Below are positions 24,111 to 30,549 of a stretch of 33,757 bases of DNA, piece by piece (position 1 is the stretch's first letter; each line of letters begins with the position of its first letter). Source of the DNA: a virus; IMG/VR virus record IMGVR_UViG_3300036399_000598, positions 1 through 33,757 of that record; one strand, written 5' to 3'. Under the pieces are notes generated by a model. That model was not told the DNA's origin and ran no database searches. It saw only the letters and a list, made by a program, of their open reading frames with translations. The position numbers and the translations under genes were made by a program.

Positions 24111-24601
24111 GTGATTTCAACCGTTGTTTTTGAACTTTTGATGGCCGGATTCATGACGTTGATTTCACCGGTTGATTCATCCAACATGGACATTGGTTTA
24201 GTCAATCCTTTCAATTGGCTTTCTAATGCCTTTTGAGCGGTTTTGACGGATTCAATTTCCGCCTCCATTTGATTCCACATTGGTGTTTGACTGAAATCGT
24301 ATTTGACGGCGGTTTCCTTTTGTTTGAACGTCACGCCAAAACGGGTGACGCCTGTTTTGGCCTCCGGTCCGTACAATTCCAATTCGTCAACGGCGGCGCT
24401 CCGGTACGATGTTTTGACCTGGTCAATGATTTGGGACAAAAATTCCAACCGGGCCAACGCGGTCAATGTGTCGACATGGCCTTCGGTGTTTAACTCAATT
24501 AATTTGGCGGCGAATTCTGCAACCTTTGTTTTGGTCAAATTTTCGACGGCGTTGATTTCTGCCAAAAAATTGTCGGTGTTGTTTTGATGAATGTTGTTCA
24601 T
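24098..24601 (-). CDS. 167-residue coiled-coil-like protein upstream of bet
   Basis: Helical, acidic N-terminal half (EINAVENLTKTKVAEFAAKL, TALARLEFLSQIIDQVK) and a C-terminal part with VTRFGVTFKQKETAVKYDF. No catalytic motif visible. Directly upstream of the Bet gene, where phage recombination accessory or nuclease-associated proteins often lie. The bet promoter overlaps its 3' end. Function unknown; a role with Bet is inferred from position. Confidence 0.65.
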   Translation of the reverse strand: MNNIHQNNTDNFLAEINAVENLTKTKVAEFAAKLIELNTEGHVDTLTALARLEFLSQIIDQVKTSYRSAAVDELELYGPEAKTGVTRFGVTFKQKETAVKYDFSQTPMWNQMEAEIESVKTAQKALESQLKGLTKPMSMLDESTGEINVMNPAIKSSKTTVEITLAK

Positions 24602-24613
24602 GATGCTGAATTT

Positions 24614-24952
24614 TTAAATGATGTTTTTGGCGGCCATTTTTGCGTTTATACAATCAACAACGGATTGGCCAATTGAACCGACGTTGATTGATTTGATGAA
24701 TGGAATGATTTCGGAAATCGGAAACATTTTGATGTCTGCCATCGTAATGGTTCGGCCCAATGGCAAACCATGATTGTAATGATGAACCAAAAATTTCAAT
24801 TCAAAATCCGTCAAACAATCCACAAATGAACCAAACAACATCAATTCCGTTGTATCTTCGGACCGTTGTTGTTGTCCATAGTGGTTTGGACATTTTGATA
24901 AGTCGCCGGGGCCATTCGCCCCGGCGTTTGTTTTGCGCGTGTTTGTCTTCAT
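24614..24952 (-). CDS. 112-residue hypothetical early protein
   Basis: Start at 24952 (MKTNTRKTNAGANGPGD), overlapping the previous stop as ATGA; a longer frame to 25030 would overlap the neighbour far more. After a disordered start, a possible metal-binding or structural segment (LSKCPNHYGQQ) and a helical part (FVDCLTDFELKFLVHHYNHG). Unknown function. Confidence 0.6.
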   Translation of the reverse strand: MKTNTRKTNAGANGPGDLSKCPNHYGQQQRSEDTTELMLFGSFVDCLTDFELKFLVHHYNHGLPLGRTITMADIKMFPISEIIPFIKSINVGSIGQSVVDCINAKMAAKNII

Positions 24953-25449
24953 GCCATGAATGTTTGAATTCGACAAACGTTTTCGATTTGGCGGAATGCT
25001 GAATCCATCGAATTGAATTCCATTGAACAATACAATTGGAATTGTTGTCCGGTCATTTGAATAATGAACATTCGGTTTTCAAATTGCCAAAACTCCATGT
25101 GAACGTCATCATTGATGGCAACCAGGCGAGCGCCCAATTGATACAATTTCCCTTTGACGCGGTCGATGTTGGCGATATCGTTTTCCTGAATCCGGGAAAA
25201 CGTTTTTTCGGCGGTCAACTCAATTCGGACATCGTCCAAAATATTTCCGGCGGCCATGACCATGAATTCACCGGTGGCGTTTTCGTCTGCCAACCACAAA
25301 TTGAATCCGTCATCGTAAAAATGACAATCGTTGATGTTGTGGGCGTCCATATGTTCGCGGAAATGCGACATTGCGGTTTTGGGTTCGCTGAATTCCAATG
25401 TGCGGAATCCGCCGCCATTCTTCATGTTGTAAATTGTGATTTTGAACAT
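24949..25449 (-). CDS. 166-residue hypothetical early protein
   Basis: Start at 25449 (MFKITIYNMKNGGGFRTLEF), after a leader with AACAACAACAA and three TCAAAA repeats; the frame upstream to 25539 is leader. Mixed alpha/beta with two similar-looking halves rich in His/Asp/Phe (HFREHMDAHNINDCHFYDD; MEFWQFENRMFIIQMTG). Possibly an anti-host early protein by position only. Family not recognised. Confidence 0.6.
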   Translation of the reverse strand: MFKITIYNMKNGGGFRTLEFSEPKTAMSHFREHMDAHNINDCHFYDDGFNLWLADENATGEFMVMAAGNILDDVRIELTAEKTFSRIQENDIANIDRVKGKLYQLGARLVAINDDVHMEFWQFENRMFIIQMTGQQFQLYCSMEFNSMDSAFRQIENVCRIQTFMA

Positions 25450-25508
25450 TTGATTTTGATTTTGATTGTTGTTGTTCCGCGTTATGGATGCGACGGCCCC
25501 CGTGTTTT

Positions 25509-25736
25509 TTATCTTAGTGTGATTCCCTTTGGTATCCATTGCATTGGGTAAACGCGATATCCAATGTGTAATTCATCCAACGAACCGCCCATGTTGCAAT
25601 TGTCACAATATGCGATGGCGTCCAATTGTGAGTGAAATCCGGCAATGGTTTCGTTCTTCATGTTGGCGAACAATTTGGCGTTTTTGGTGGCGACGTAAAC
25701 AACGGCCCAACCAATGATTTGTGATGTCTGATTCAT
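25509..25736 (-). CDS. First early gene: 75-residue hypothetical protein
   Basis: Starts MNQTSQIIGWAVVYVATKN at 25736 and contains a CDNC pair, which may be structural (AIAYCDNCNMGGSLDELH). It is the first gene after the genome's best promoter and carries the CAAAACAACAACAAT leader directly before its ATG. First genes of early operons are often host-takeover or anti-defence proteins, but nothing in this one identifies a function. About 60 nt of untranslated sequence separate it from the next start. Confidence 0.65.
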   Translation of the reverse strand: MNQTSQIIGWAVVYVATKNAKLFANMKNETIAGFHSQLDAIAYCDNCNMGGSLDELHIGYRVYPMQWIPKGITLR

Positions 25737-25757
25737 ATTGTTGTTGTTTTGTGTTGC

Positions 25758-25788
25758 CAAATATACACGCGTTTTTTATTTCCACAAA
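25758..25788 (-). promoter_or_regulatory. Main early promoter, perfect Bacteroidota consensus
   Basis: Minus strand TTTG (25788-25785), exactly 19 bases, then TATATTTG (25765-25758): an exact TTTG-N19-TAnnTTTG, the housekeeping sigma consensus of Bacteroidota. The ATG of the first early gene is 21 nt further on. It lies just downstream of the terminator at 25831-25855, so it begins a transcription unit. Confidence 0.85.
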
Positions 25789-25824
25789 TATTTTTGAAAA
25801 AAGGTTTTGAACACGGGCATGTTA

Positions 25825-25855
25825 AGCAAGAAAAAACCCGGACGTTTCCGGGTTT
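25825..25855 (-). terminator. Rho-independent terminator ending the late transcript
   Basis: On the minus strand a 9-bp stem with a 4-nt loop (arms AAACCCGGA and TCCGGGTTT in plus-strand reading, 25834-25855) runs into TTTTTT then CTTGC. It follows the last late gene (25905-26324) and precedes the early promoter, separating the end of the late operon from the start of the early one. Confidence 0.9.
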
Positions 25856-25904
25856 CAACAAGTAACCAAAACATAACAATATACAACACAAACACGGGCC
25901 GATG

Positions 25905-26324
25905 TCACCCGTTCACAATGGGTTCCAAAATTGAAACGGTCACATGTGCAATCGCGGCGGATGGCAATATCAACCACAACGTCAATCCGGTGTGGTAAAC
26001 TGCCAACGCGTAAATGGCAAACGCAACCCATGTATTCATACAATACAAACAACCGCCCATTGGTTTATACAGGAACCGGAATGGATTTTTTGGGTTGTTC
26101 ATCACTCGTTCCAAAAACCAGGTCCAAAAACCAAAGATTTGGCCCGGCTGAATTATGAAATCAATGAAAATGGTCATCGCCCCGGCTCCAATGCCAATGA
26201 TGGACGCCAAAATGATTGAATCGAAAATCGGTCCATGTTCTGCAATGGCGGAAATTCCCAAACCGGCAAATCCGCCCAAAATGAACCCGGTCATTTCATT
26301 CAATATTTTCCGAATTTTTTCCAT
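25905..26324 (-). CDS. Integral membrane protein, last late gene
   Basis: 139 residues from ATG 26324, which overlaps the previous stop (TGATG). Three or four membrane helices: MTGFILGGFAGLGISAIA, IILASIIGIGAGAMTIFIDF, TWVAFAIYALAVY, and LTLWLILPSAAIAHVTVSI. A GGCLYCMNTW motif with two cysteines lies just before the third helix and may be a metal or disulfide site. It ends the late operon next to the terminator. Function unknown; superinfection exclusion or lysis support are possible. Confidence 0.65.
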   Translation of the reverse strand: MEKIRKILNEMTGFILGGFAGLGISAIAEHGPIFDSIILASIIGIGAGAMTIFIDFIIQPGQIFGFWTWFLERVMNNPKNPFRFLYKPMGGCLYCMNTWVAFAIYALAVYHTGLTLWLILPSAAIAHVTVSILEPIVNG

Positions 26325-26632
26325 CAACAAACGGGGTAAATTCCTGAAATGGTCCATGAACAAGCGCCATCCGATGTGGTGAAATAATGCCAACCAGGTT
26401 GAACCGCGCAATCCGGGACCTTTATTTTGATTGTTGTTTCTGCGTTCTCGTTGAACGTCATTGGCAAAAATAAATTTTCACCAATATCAAAAGGAACAAC
26501 AATTGTGGTAAAAGTTCCCGTTGCGGCCCAAATTTCAAACGTGTAATTGCCTGAACATGGCGCCGTCAATTCAAAGTCAATGACCTGGCCCGGTATAAAA
26601 CAACCGATATGTTTCGAACATCCGCAATTCAT
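26324..26632 (-). CDS. 102-residue cysteine-rich small virion-type protein
   Basis: Seven cysteines in 102 residues (MNCGCSKHIGC at the start, PDCAV, GACSW, PVC at the end) on a beta-rich scaffold (FELTAPCSGNYTFEIWAATG, TIKIKVPDC). No signal peptide or membrane segment. An A-rich leader (TAAAAATATG) and a TATCTTTG box 17 nt above the ATG suggest its own transcription. Ig-like fold by appearance; perhaps a capsid or tail decoration protein. Confidence 0.6.
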   Translation of the reverse strand: MNCGCSKHIGCFIPGQVIDFELTAPCSGNYTFEIWAATGTFTTIVVPFDIGENLFLPMTFNENAETTIKIKVPDCAVQPGWHYFTTSDGACSWTISGIYPVC

Positions 26633-26648
26633 ATTTTTAAATTTATTT

Positions 26649-26656
26649 CAAAGATA
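26649..26656 (-). promoter_or_regulatory. -7-box-like element before the cysteine-rich gene
   Basis: Minus strand TATCTTTG matches TAnnTTTG and lies 16 nt above the ATG at 26632, the spacing seen at 766 and 31402. No -33 TTTG is present at 19 bases, so this is a weak candidate. Confidence 0.35.
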
Positions 26657-26657
26657 A

Positions 26658-27224
26658 TCAACACGCCGGACCGTCACATGGATTCTCACAATAATTTTCC
26701 AACGCCAAATCGCGGTCGCCGGTTAAATCAAAGTCAAACGCGACAATCGTCAAATTTTTATCGAACGGACGGCCTTTTTTGCCTGGTGATTCATCAATGA
26801 CAACCGAAACGGGGTCAATGGTCGATTCAACCGGTACAATTGAAACGTTGGCAAATGTGGCGGTCGATGGCAAATTTGCATTCATGACGGCCGCCCGTAA
26901 ACGTTCCTCCAATCTCCATGGTTCGGCGCCGCGTAAACATGCGACAACGCGCAATTGGTAGCGGATTTGGAAAAACGATTGGAATGATGCGAATTTTTTA
27001 TCGGTCGATGGCGATTGATATTCAATCCGGCCATCGTTCCTGAATCGGATGTAAAACCACGCGGAATCCTGGTCATGAATTCCGGCAAACTGATATTCAT
27101 TGGAATTGGTGTCGCGAACCAACACGCGGCCATCGTCATCAATTTTGGCCAAATAAACCGATTTTTTGATTTCCGGAATTTTGGAATGGATGGCGTCGGC
27201 AATTATGCAAATCAATTGTTCCAT
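26658..27224 (-). CDS. Putative tail terminator/tail completion protein
   Basis: 188 residues, mixed alpha/beta: an N-terminal helix (LICIIADAIHSKIPEIKKSV), strands (YLAKIDDDGRVLVRDT, AWFYIRFRNDGRIEY), then FASFQSFFQIRYQLRVVACL and a final strand LTIVAFDFDLTGDRDLAL. This order resembles tail terminator (gpU-like) proteins, which cap the tail and join it to the neck. It follows the HK97 gp10-like gene by 3 nt, the usual pairing. Ends in a Cys-containing tail (ENPCDGPAC). Confidence 0.6.
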   Translation of the reverse strand: MEQLICIIADAIHSKIPEIKKSVYLAKIDDDGRVLVRDTNSNEYQFAGIHDQDSAWFYIRFRNDGRIEYQSPSTDKKFASFQSFFQIRYQLRVVACLRGAEPWRLEERLRAAVMNANLPSTATFANVSIVPVESTIDPVSVVIDESPGKKGRPFDKNLTIVAFDFDLTGDRDLALENYCENPCDGPAC

Positions 27225-27227
27225 TCC

Positions 27228-27668
27228 TCAAAAGTAACCCAACACACGTTCGGAAATCAAATCGTTCAAATAATTTTCGACGTCGCGGCGTTCGGCGTCC
27301 GTCGGAATGAAGATTGGTTTTTTTCGCCTGGCTTCCTGGCCTTTGGCCTTTACATAATCGGTCGAATTGATAATGGCCAAAAACACGTCGTCACCGGATT
27401 TCACAACTTGCATTGAATCGCGCAATGAACCGGTGAATTCCAAATCGACCATTCCGGTTTGTCTGCCATTCTCCGAACGTTTTTCAATCCATGATTTGGA
27501 TTTATATTTTCCGATTTTGCCTCCATTGGCGTCACCGCCCTGGTTGAAAATACGTTGTTTCATTTCACCTTCCAACAATTTTCCGCCCAACAACAAAAGG
27601 TTTGGAACGTCACGTTGGACATTGGCGGCCGTTGTTTGGATTTTCTTTGTGAATTCTTGTGGCGTCAT
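27228..27668 (-). CDS. Neck/head-tail connector protein (HK97 gp10-like)
   Basis: 146 residues from ATG 27668, overlapping the u-spanin stop by ATGA; the frame extends to 27737 inside the spanin gene. Pattern of gp10-like proteins: N-terminal helix (FTKKIQTTAANVQRDV), a GGKLLEGEMKQRI helix, a basic loop, LEFTGSLRDSMQVV, FLAIINSTDYVKAKGQE and the RKKPIFIPTDAERRDVENYL end. Such proteins link the head completion ring to the tail. Position after lysis genes is unusual for the family. Confidence 0.7.
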   Translation of the reverse strand: MTPQEFTKKIQTTAANVQRDVPNLLLLGGKLLEGEMKQRIFNQGGDANGGKIGKYKSKSWIEKRSENGRQTGMVDLEFTGSLRDSMQVVKSGDDVFLAIINSTDYVKAKGQEARRKKPIFIPTDAERRDVENYLNDLISERVLGYF

Positions 27669-28081
27669 TTCAACATCCGGTAAATGGTAAACATTGCCAA
27701 TATAAGGCAAAAAATGGCCGGTCCCAACCATAGCCATTTTTTTGTTTCCGGGTCAACCACAACCGTTCGGATTGTTTCGGTGTGGTAATTTTCGACGGTG
27801 ACGGTGTCGGATGGACATTTGGTGTCCACAAAGATTGAATCACCCGGCAACCAACGAATCATGGTTTCAATCCTGGTTTCATGGTCGCGGATGAACACGG
27901 TGTCATGTTGGTTGATGGCGACGATTGTATCCATCCGGGCGCCATTGATGTGAATGACGGTGTCTTTGACCATGGTTGTGGTCCATTCCGTTTCCGAATA
28001 ACATGGATATTTTGAAACGTGACGTTGGCACGATGTCGCCATGATGGCGATGACTGCCAAACCAAATATTGTTTTTTTCAT
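27665..28081 (-). CDS. Single-protein spanin (u-spanin): lipoprotein with C-terminal membrane helix
   Basis: 138 residues. A signal peptide with lipobox (MKKTIFGLAVIAIMATSC, Cys18) would anchor it in the outer membrane; residues about 114-136 (KWLWLGPAIFCLILAMFTIY) form a membrane helix for the inner membrane. The middle is a polar, beta-rich periplasmic region (DTVIHINGARMDTIVAI, HETRIETMIRWLPG). This two-anchor plan is that of u-spanins (phage T1 gp11 type), which fuse the two membranes in the last step of lysis. The ATGA overlap with the holin-like gene supports the role. Confidence 0.8.
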   Translation of the reverse strand: MKKTIFGLAVIAIMATSCQRHVSKYPCYSETEWTTTMVKDTVIHINGARMDTIVAINQHDTVFIRDHETRIETMIRWLPGDSIFVDTKCPSDTVTVENYHTETIRTVVVDPETKKWLWLGPAIFCLILAMFTIYRMLK

Positions 28082-28536
28082 TTTTTGGCCTCCAGAAATT
28101 CGTTTTTGTAATTATCAATTTTGTCCGTAATCATTCGCGCAAACCCTTTTTTTATCCAACCCATTAACGCCAAATTTTTCACCAATGACATCAAATTGAC
28201 GATGACGATTGGAACAAACACGGCTTCATTCAACCAAAACAAAACGTCCGCCCCTTTGGATAAATTGGTGGCAAACATCAAAAGGGCCGTATGTGATAAA
28301 AGGGTCCAAAAGATTCGAAGCGCGATTCGCGTATCAAATCGGTTGTATTTGAACGCCAAAAATGACGCGGTCAAATGGTCGGCGGCGATTAGGCCAACCA
28401 GGGTGAAATATGAAATTGCCGGGTCAAAAATCCAATCGTTTACAAACGCGGAAATTGTCCCGGCAACGGCTCCGGAAATTATGGTAGAAATTATCATTGG
28501 CGATTTCATTTTGTACATGTCCGGGTGGCGGTTCAT
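28078..28536 (-). CDS. Holin-like membrane protein
   Basis: 152 residues from the ATG at 28536; a TTG at 28548 and ATGs at 28518 and 28509 are alternatives. Hydrophobic segments: SPMIISTIISGAVAGTISA, AISYFTLVGLIAADHLTA, LRIFWTLLSHTALLMFA and EAVFVPIVIVNLMSLVKN. The ADHLTASFLAFKYNRFDT loop between segments resembles phage holins of the holin_4 type. The basic tail (KKGFARMITDKIDNYKNEF) is cytoplasmic-type. Adjacent to the u-spanin and near the amidase, it completes a lysis cassette. Family assignment is moderate. Confidence 0.7.
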   Translation of the reverse strand: MNRHPDMYKMKSPMIISTIISGAVAGTISAFVNDWIFDPAISYFTLVGLIAADHLTASFLAFKYNRFDTRIALRIFWTLLSHTALLMFATNLSKGADVLFWLNEAVFVPIVIVNLMSLVKNLALMGWIKKGFARMITDKIDNYKNEFLEAKK

Positions 28537-28563
28537 GTACGTCGCCAATCAATCGAATGTTAC

Positions 28564-28577
28564 ATGACGCGCGTCAT
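28564..28577. promoter_or_regulatory. 14-bp perfect palindrome before the holin gene
   Basis: ATGACGCGCGTCAT is a perfect palindrome, 28 nt above the preferred holin start, at the end of the short Pro/Arg-rich frame. Such a GC-rich dyad is an operator candidate for a dimeric regulator or a translation-control hairpin. No T-run follows, so it is not a terminator. Confidence 0.35.
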
Positions 28578-28657
28578 AATTTTGGACGCGGACGCGATGT
28601 GGTCGGTCTGCTAACAGGGCGCGACGGGCGCGATGGCTTTGAACAATTACATTTCAT
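28574..28657 (-). CDS. Possible 27-residue Pro/Arg/Ser-rich peptide
   Basis: MKCNCSKPSRPSRPVSRPTT then SRPRPKL, starting 14 nt after the stop of the 313-residue gene and preceded by an A-rich leader (AAAACCACAAC). The repeated RP/SRP pattern and start context make coding plausible. The stop TGA lies in the palindrome at 28564-28577. It could also be untranslated leader. Function unknown. Confidence 0.35.
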   Translation of the reverse strand: MKCNCSKPSRPSRPVSRPTTSRPRPKL

Positions 28658-28671
28658 GTTGTGGTTTTTTT

Positions 28672-29613
28672 TTATGGCATCCCGTAAACATAACGCGATT
28701 GATTGCAAATGACACAAATGTCATCCATCCGGTTGAACAATTCGGGCAATTGCTGAATGGCGGTTTTCATTTGGGCGTCATATTGCGCCGTCCAATTCTC
28801 CAAACAAAAATTCCAGGTGTCTGAATCCAACAATGTGATTGAATTCAACCGGTCGGTTGTCAATGCTTCTTTTGCGATTTCCATTCCGGCCCGGTACAAT
28901 ATCGGAAAACGTAATTTTTGCGCCAATACACAACCAATTTCATCAACCGAACATTCGGCGGCGGCCCCTACAATCAAACCAAATGATGTTCCGGTTGTTG
29001 TGGTTCCTGACCAACCATTGGCAATCAAAAATTCGCTTTTTTTGGTCGAACATTTACAACCTCCCTTCACTTTCGTTTTGTTGGTGTTGATGGCGGTGTT
29101 GTCCATCAACACGAAAATTTCGTCCGTTTCTGAAAGATAATTCGGAAAAATTTCCGCGTCACCGTTTGCATCGGTTGTGAATGGAAACGATGTTGTTTTG
29201 ATTCCGTCCAATATGTCCACAAATCCGGAAAAAGCGGTTTCCTGAATCTTTATTTTCACCGATTGAACCCGAACGCGTAACATCCGCGAATCGCGCGTGT
29301 TGATACGAACGCCCCGGTCCAATGCCGCCGGTGTATTCCAAACGTTGTCCCATTCTCCAACCTTCAATTCATCAACCAATGAATTCAATCGAAAATGCGG
29401 CATGGCAAACCGGGCCATTTCATCCAAAATCAATTGTGTGGCGAAATTTATTTTTGATTCGAGCAATTGAACGCCGGATGAAAATCCGGAATCCGCCATG
29501 TCGGCCGCGCGTCGAATATTGATTCCCTCCAAATCGTCAATGTACAATCCGGATTTGGGCGTTGTCTGCGATACACAACGGATTCCAATAAAATTGTCAA
29601 AACATGTCGCCAT
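28672..29613 (-). CDS. Conserved-type virion structural protein, function unknown
   Basis: 313 residues from ATG 29613 (MATCFDNFIGIRCV), overlapping the amidase stop by 17 nt; the frame is open to 29727 but that part lies in the amidase gene. N-terminal domain: GLYIDDLEGINIRRAADMAD, LLESKINFATQLILDEMARF; a central beta part (FVDILDGIKTTSFPF, EIFVLMDN); a cysteine pair group (GGCKCSTKK); a C-terminal helical part (AGMEIAKEALTTDRLN). The position between capsid and neck genes suggests a connector or tail component. I do not recognise its fold. Confidence 0.7.
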   Translation of the reverse strand: MATCFDNFIGIRCVSQTTPKSGLYIDDLEGINIRRAADMADSGFSSGVQLLESKINFATQLILDEMARFAMPHFRLNSLVDELKVGEWDNVWNTPAALDRGVRINTRDSRMLRVRVQSVKIKIQETAFSGFVDILDGIKTTSFPFTTDANGDAEIFPNYLSETDEIFVLMDNTAINTNKTKVKGGCKCSTKKSEFLIANGWSGTTTTGTSFGLIVGAAAECSVDEIGCVLAQKLRFPILYRAGMEIAKEALTTDRLNSITLLDSDTWNFCLENWTAQYDAQMKTAIQQLPELFNRMDDICVICNQSRYVYGMP

Positions 29614-30106
29614 AACCAAAAGGGTCTTTTTTGTAAATATTTCGTTCCGGTATCCATAAAGATTCCAAATAATTTGGAACCCAAAATGACGGACATCCTT
29701 TGTTGTCAAATTGATTGTGTCCGGCAATTAGAACGTCGGGTTGATACCTTAAAACTTCGTCAATGATGGCGGCCAATGTTTGCGATTGGGCATCATTCAA
29801 CGTGTTTTTCACCCTGGTTCCATCTTTATTTAATCCACCGACATACACAACATGTCGGGAAATTGAGTTGAATCCTTTGACGCCGTTTGTGATTTCCGCG
29901 TCATCAATCCATTTGTCGCCATTGTGTTTGACAAATGTTCGACGACTGCCATCCAACAAAATCATGTCGGAATATCCAACCCGGCGCCATCCTCGTCCAT
30001 GTGGCGGCGGTGACGTATGCCAACGGACGATGTCATCCGGGGTCACGTTTTGTCCCTCCCTGGTCGCGGTGCAATGTATTATCAAAAATTTGAATGGTTG
30101 TTTCAT
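29597..30106 (-). CDS. Endolysin: N-acetylmuramoyl-L-alanine amidase (amidase_2 type)
   Basis: 169 residues, about the size of T7 lysozyme. It cuts the bond between N-acetylmuramic acid and L-alanine in peptidoglycan. Zinc ligands are likely H11 (FLIIHCTATREG), the His in LIAGHNQF and the Cys in KGCPSFWVPNYL; GWRRVGYSDMILLDG and SISRHVVYVGGL are further family motifs. No signal peptide, so release depends on the holin-like protein. TAATG overlap with the previous gene. The T7 enzyme also inhibits the host RNA polymerase; nothing here shows that function. Confidence 0.93.
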   Translation of the reverse strand: MKQPFKFLIIHCTATREGQNVTPDDIVRWHTSPPPHGRGWRRVGYSDMILLDGSRRTFVKHNGDKWIDDAEITNGVKGFNSISRHVVYVGGLNKDGTRVKNTLNDAQSQTLAAIIDEVLRYQPDVLIAGHNQFDNKGCPSFWVPNYLESLWIPERNIYKKDPFGYGDMF

Positions 30107-30549
30107 TAGTTTTCATTTTTAACCTCCATGTTTTCATTGGGTTCAATCGCTTCATTTGTTTCGACGTCTTCGGCTTTACTCTTTTTGGCGGCCTTCATTC
30201 CAATAAAAAACACGGCGAATTTTTTGTTTTCAATATGGTCAACAACCAATCCATCAAATTCGGTTTTGATATATTCCAACGCTCCGGCAATTTTGCGGTC
30301 CATTTTGCGGCGGAACATGCCCGACGTAATGGTCAAAATCACACCCTCGTTTTTGTTTATGCTCTTAATCCATGACGGTTTTGAAAATGGCGTTTTGGCG
30401 ACGGCCTCCATTCGATTCATCCGTTCAATGTGTTTGTCTTCGGTGGCGATGACGAAAACATCAAATGGCGGAATCGATTTGTATAAAGTAACAACGACGG
30501 ATTCGATAGGGTCCGGCGATGTTTCCAATTTATCGCGGTGATATATCAT
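30106..30549 (-). CDS. 147-residue hypothetical protein
   Basis: Start at 30549 (MIYHRDKLETSPDPIESVVV), overlapping the previous stop by ATGA; a longer frame to 30681 lies entirely inside that gene and is rejected. Mixed alpha/beta (FDVFVIATEDKHIERMNRME; GVILTITSGMFRRKMDRKIA) with a disordered acidic end (VETNEAIEPNENMEV). Unknown function; it stands between a virion Ig-like protein and the endolysin. Confidence 0.65.
   Translation of the reverse strand: MIYHRDKLETSPDPIESVVVTLYKSIPPFDVFVIATEDKHIERMNRMEAVAKTPFSKPSWIKSINKNEGVILTITSGMFRRKMDRKIAGALEYIKTEFDGLVVDHIENKKFAVFFIGMKAAKKSKAEDVETNEAIEPNENMEVKNEN

Noticed and set aside
23143-24114. A 323-codon open frame on the plus strand opposite bet
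   Set aside because: It is antisense to a well-supported Bet gene, has a Phe/His/Arg-rich nonsense composition, and arises because the minus-strand genes rarely use TTA, CTA or TCA codons.
24058-24120. Longer N-terminus for Bet starting at 24120
   Set aside because: It would read through the TATATTTG box and the AACAACAAC leader and overlap the upstream gene; the family core begins after 24057.
27229-27236. TACTTTTG promoter-like box before the 188-residue gene
   Set aside because: It lies 4 nt above the ATG and inside the next gene's end region; spacing does not fit a promoter.
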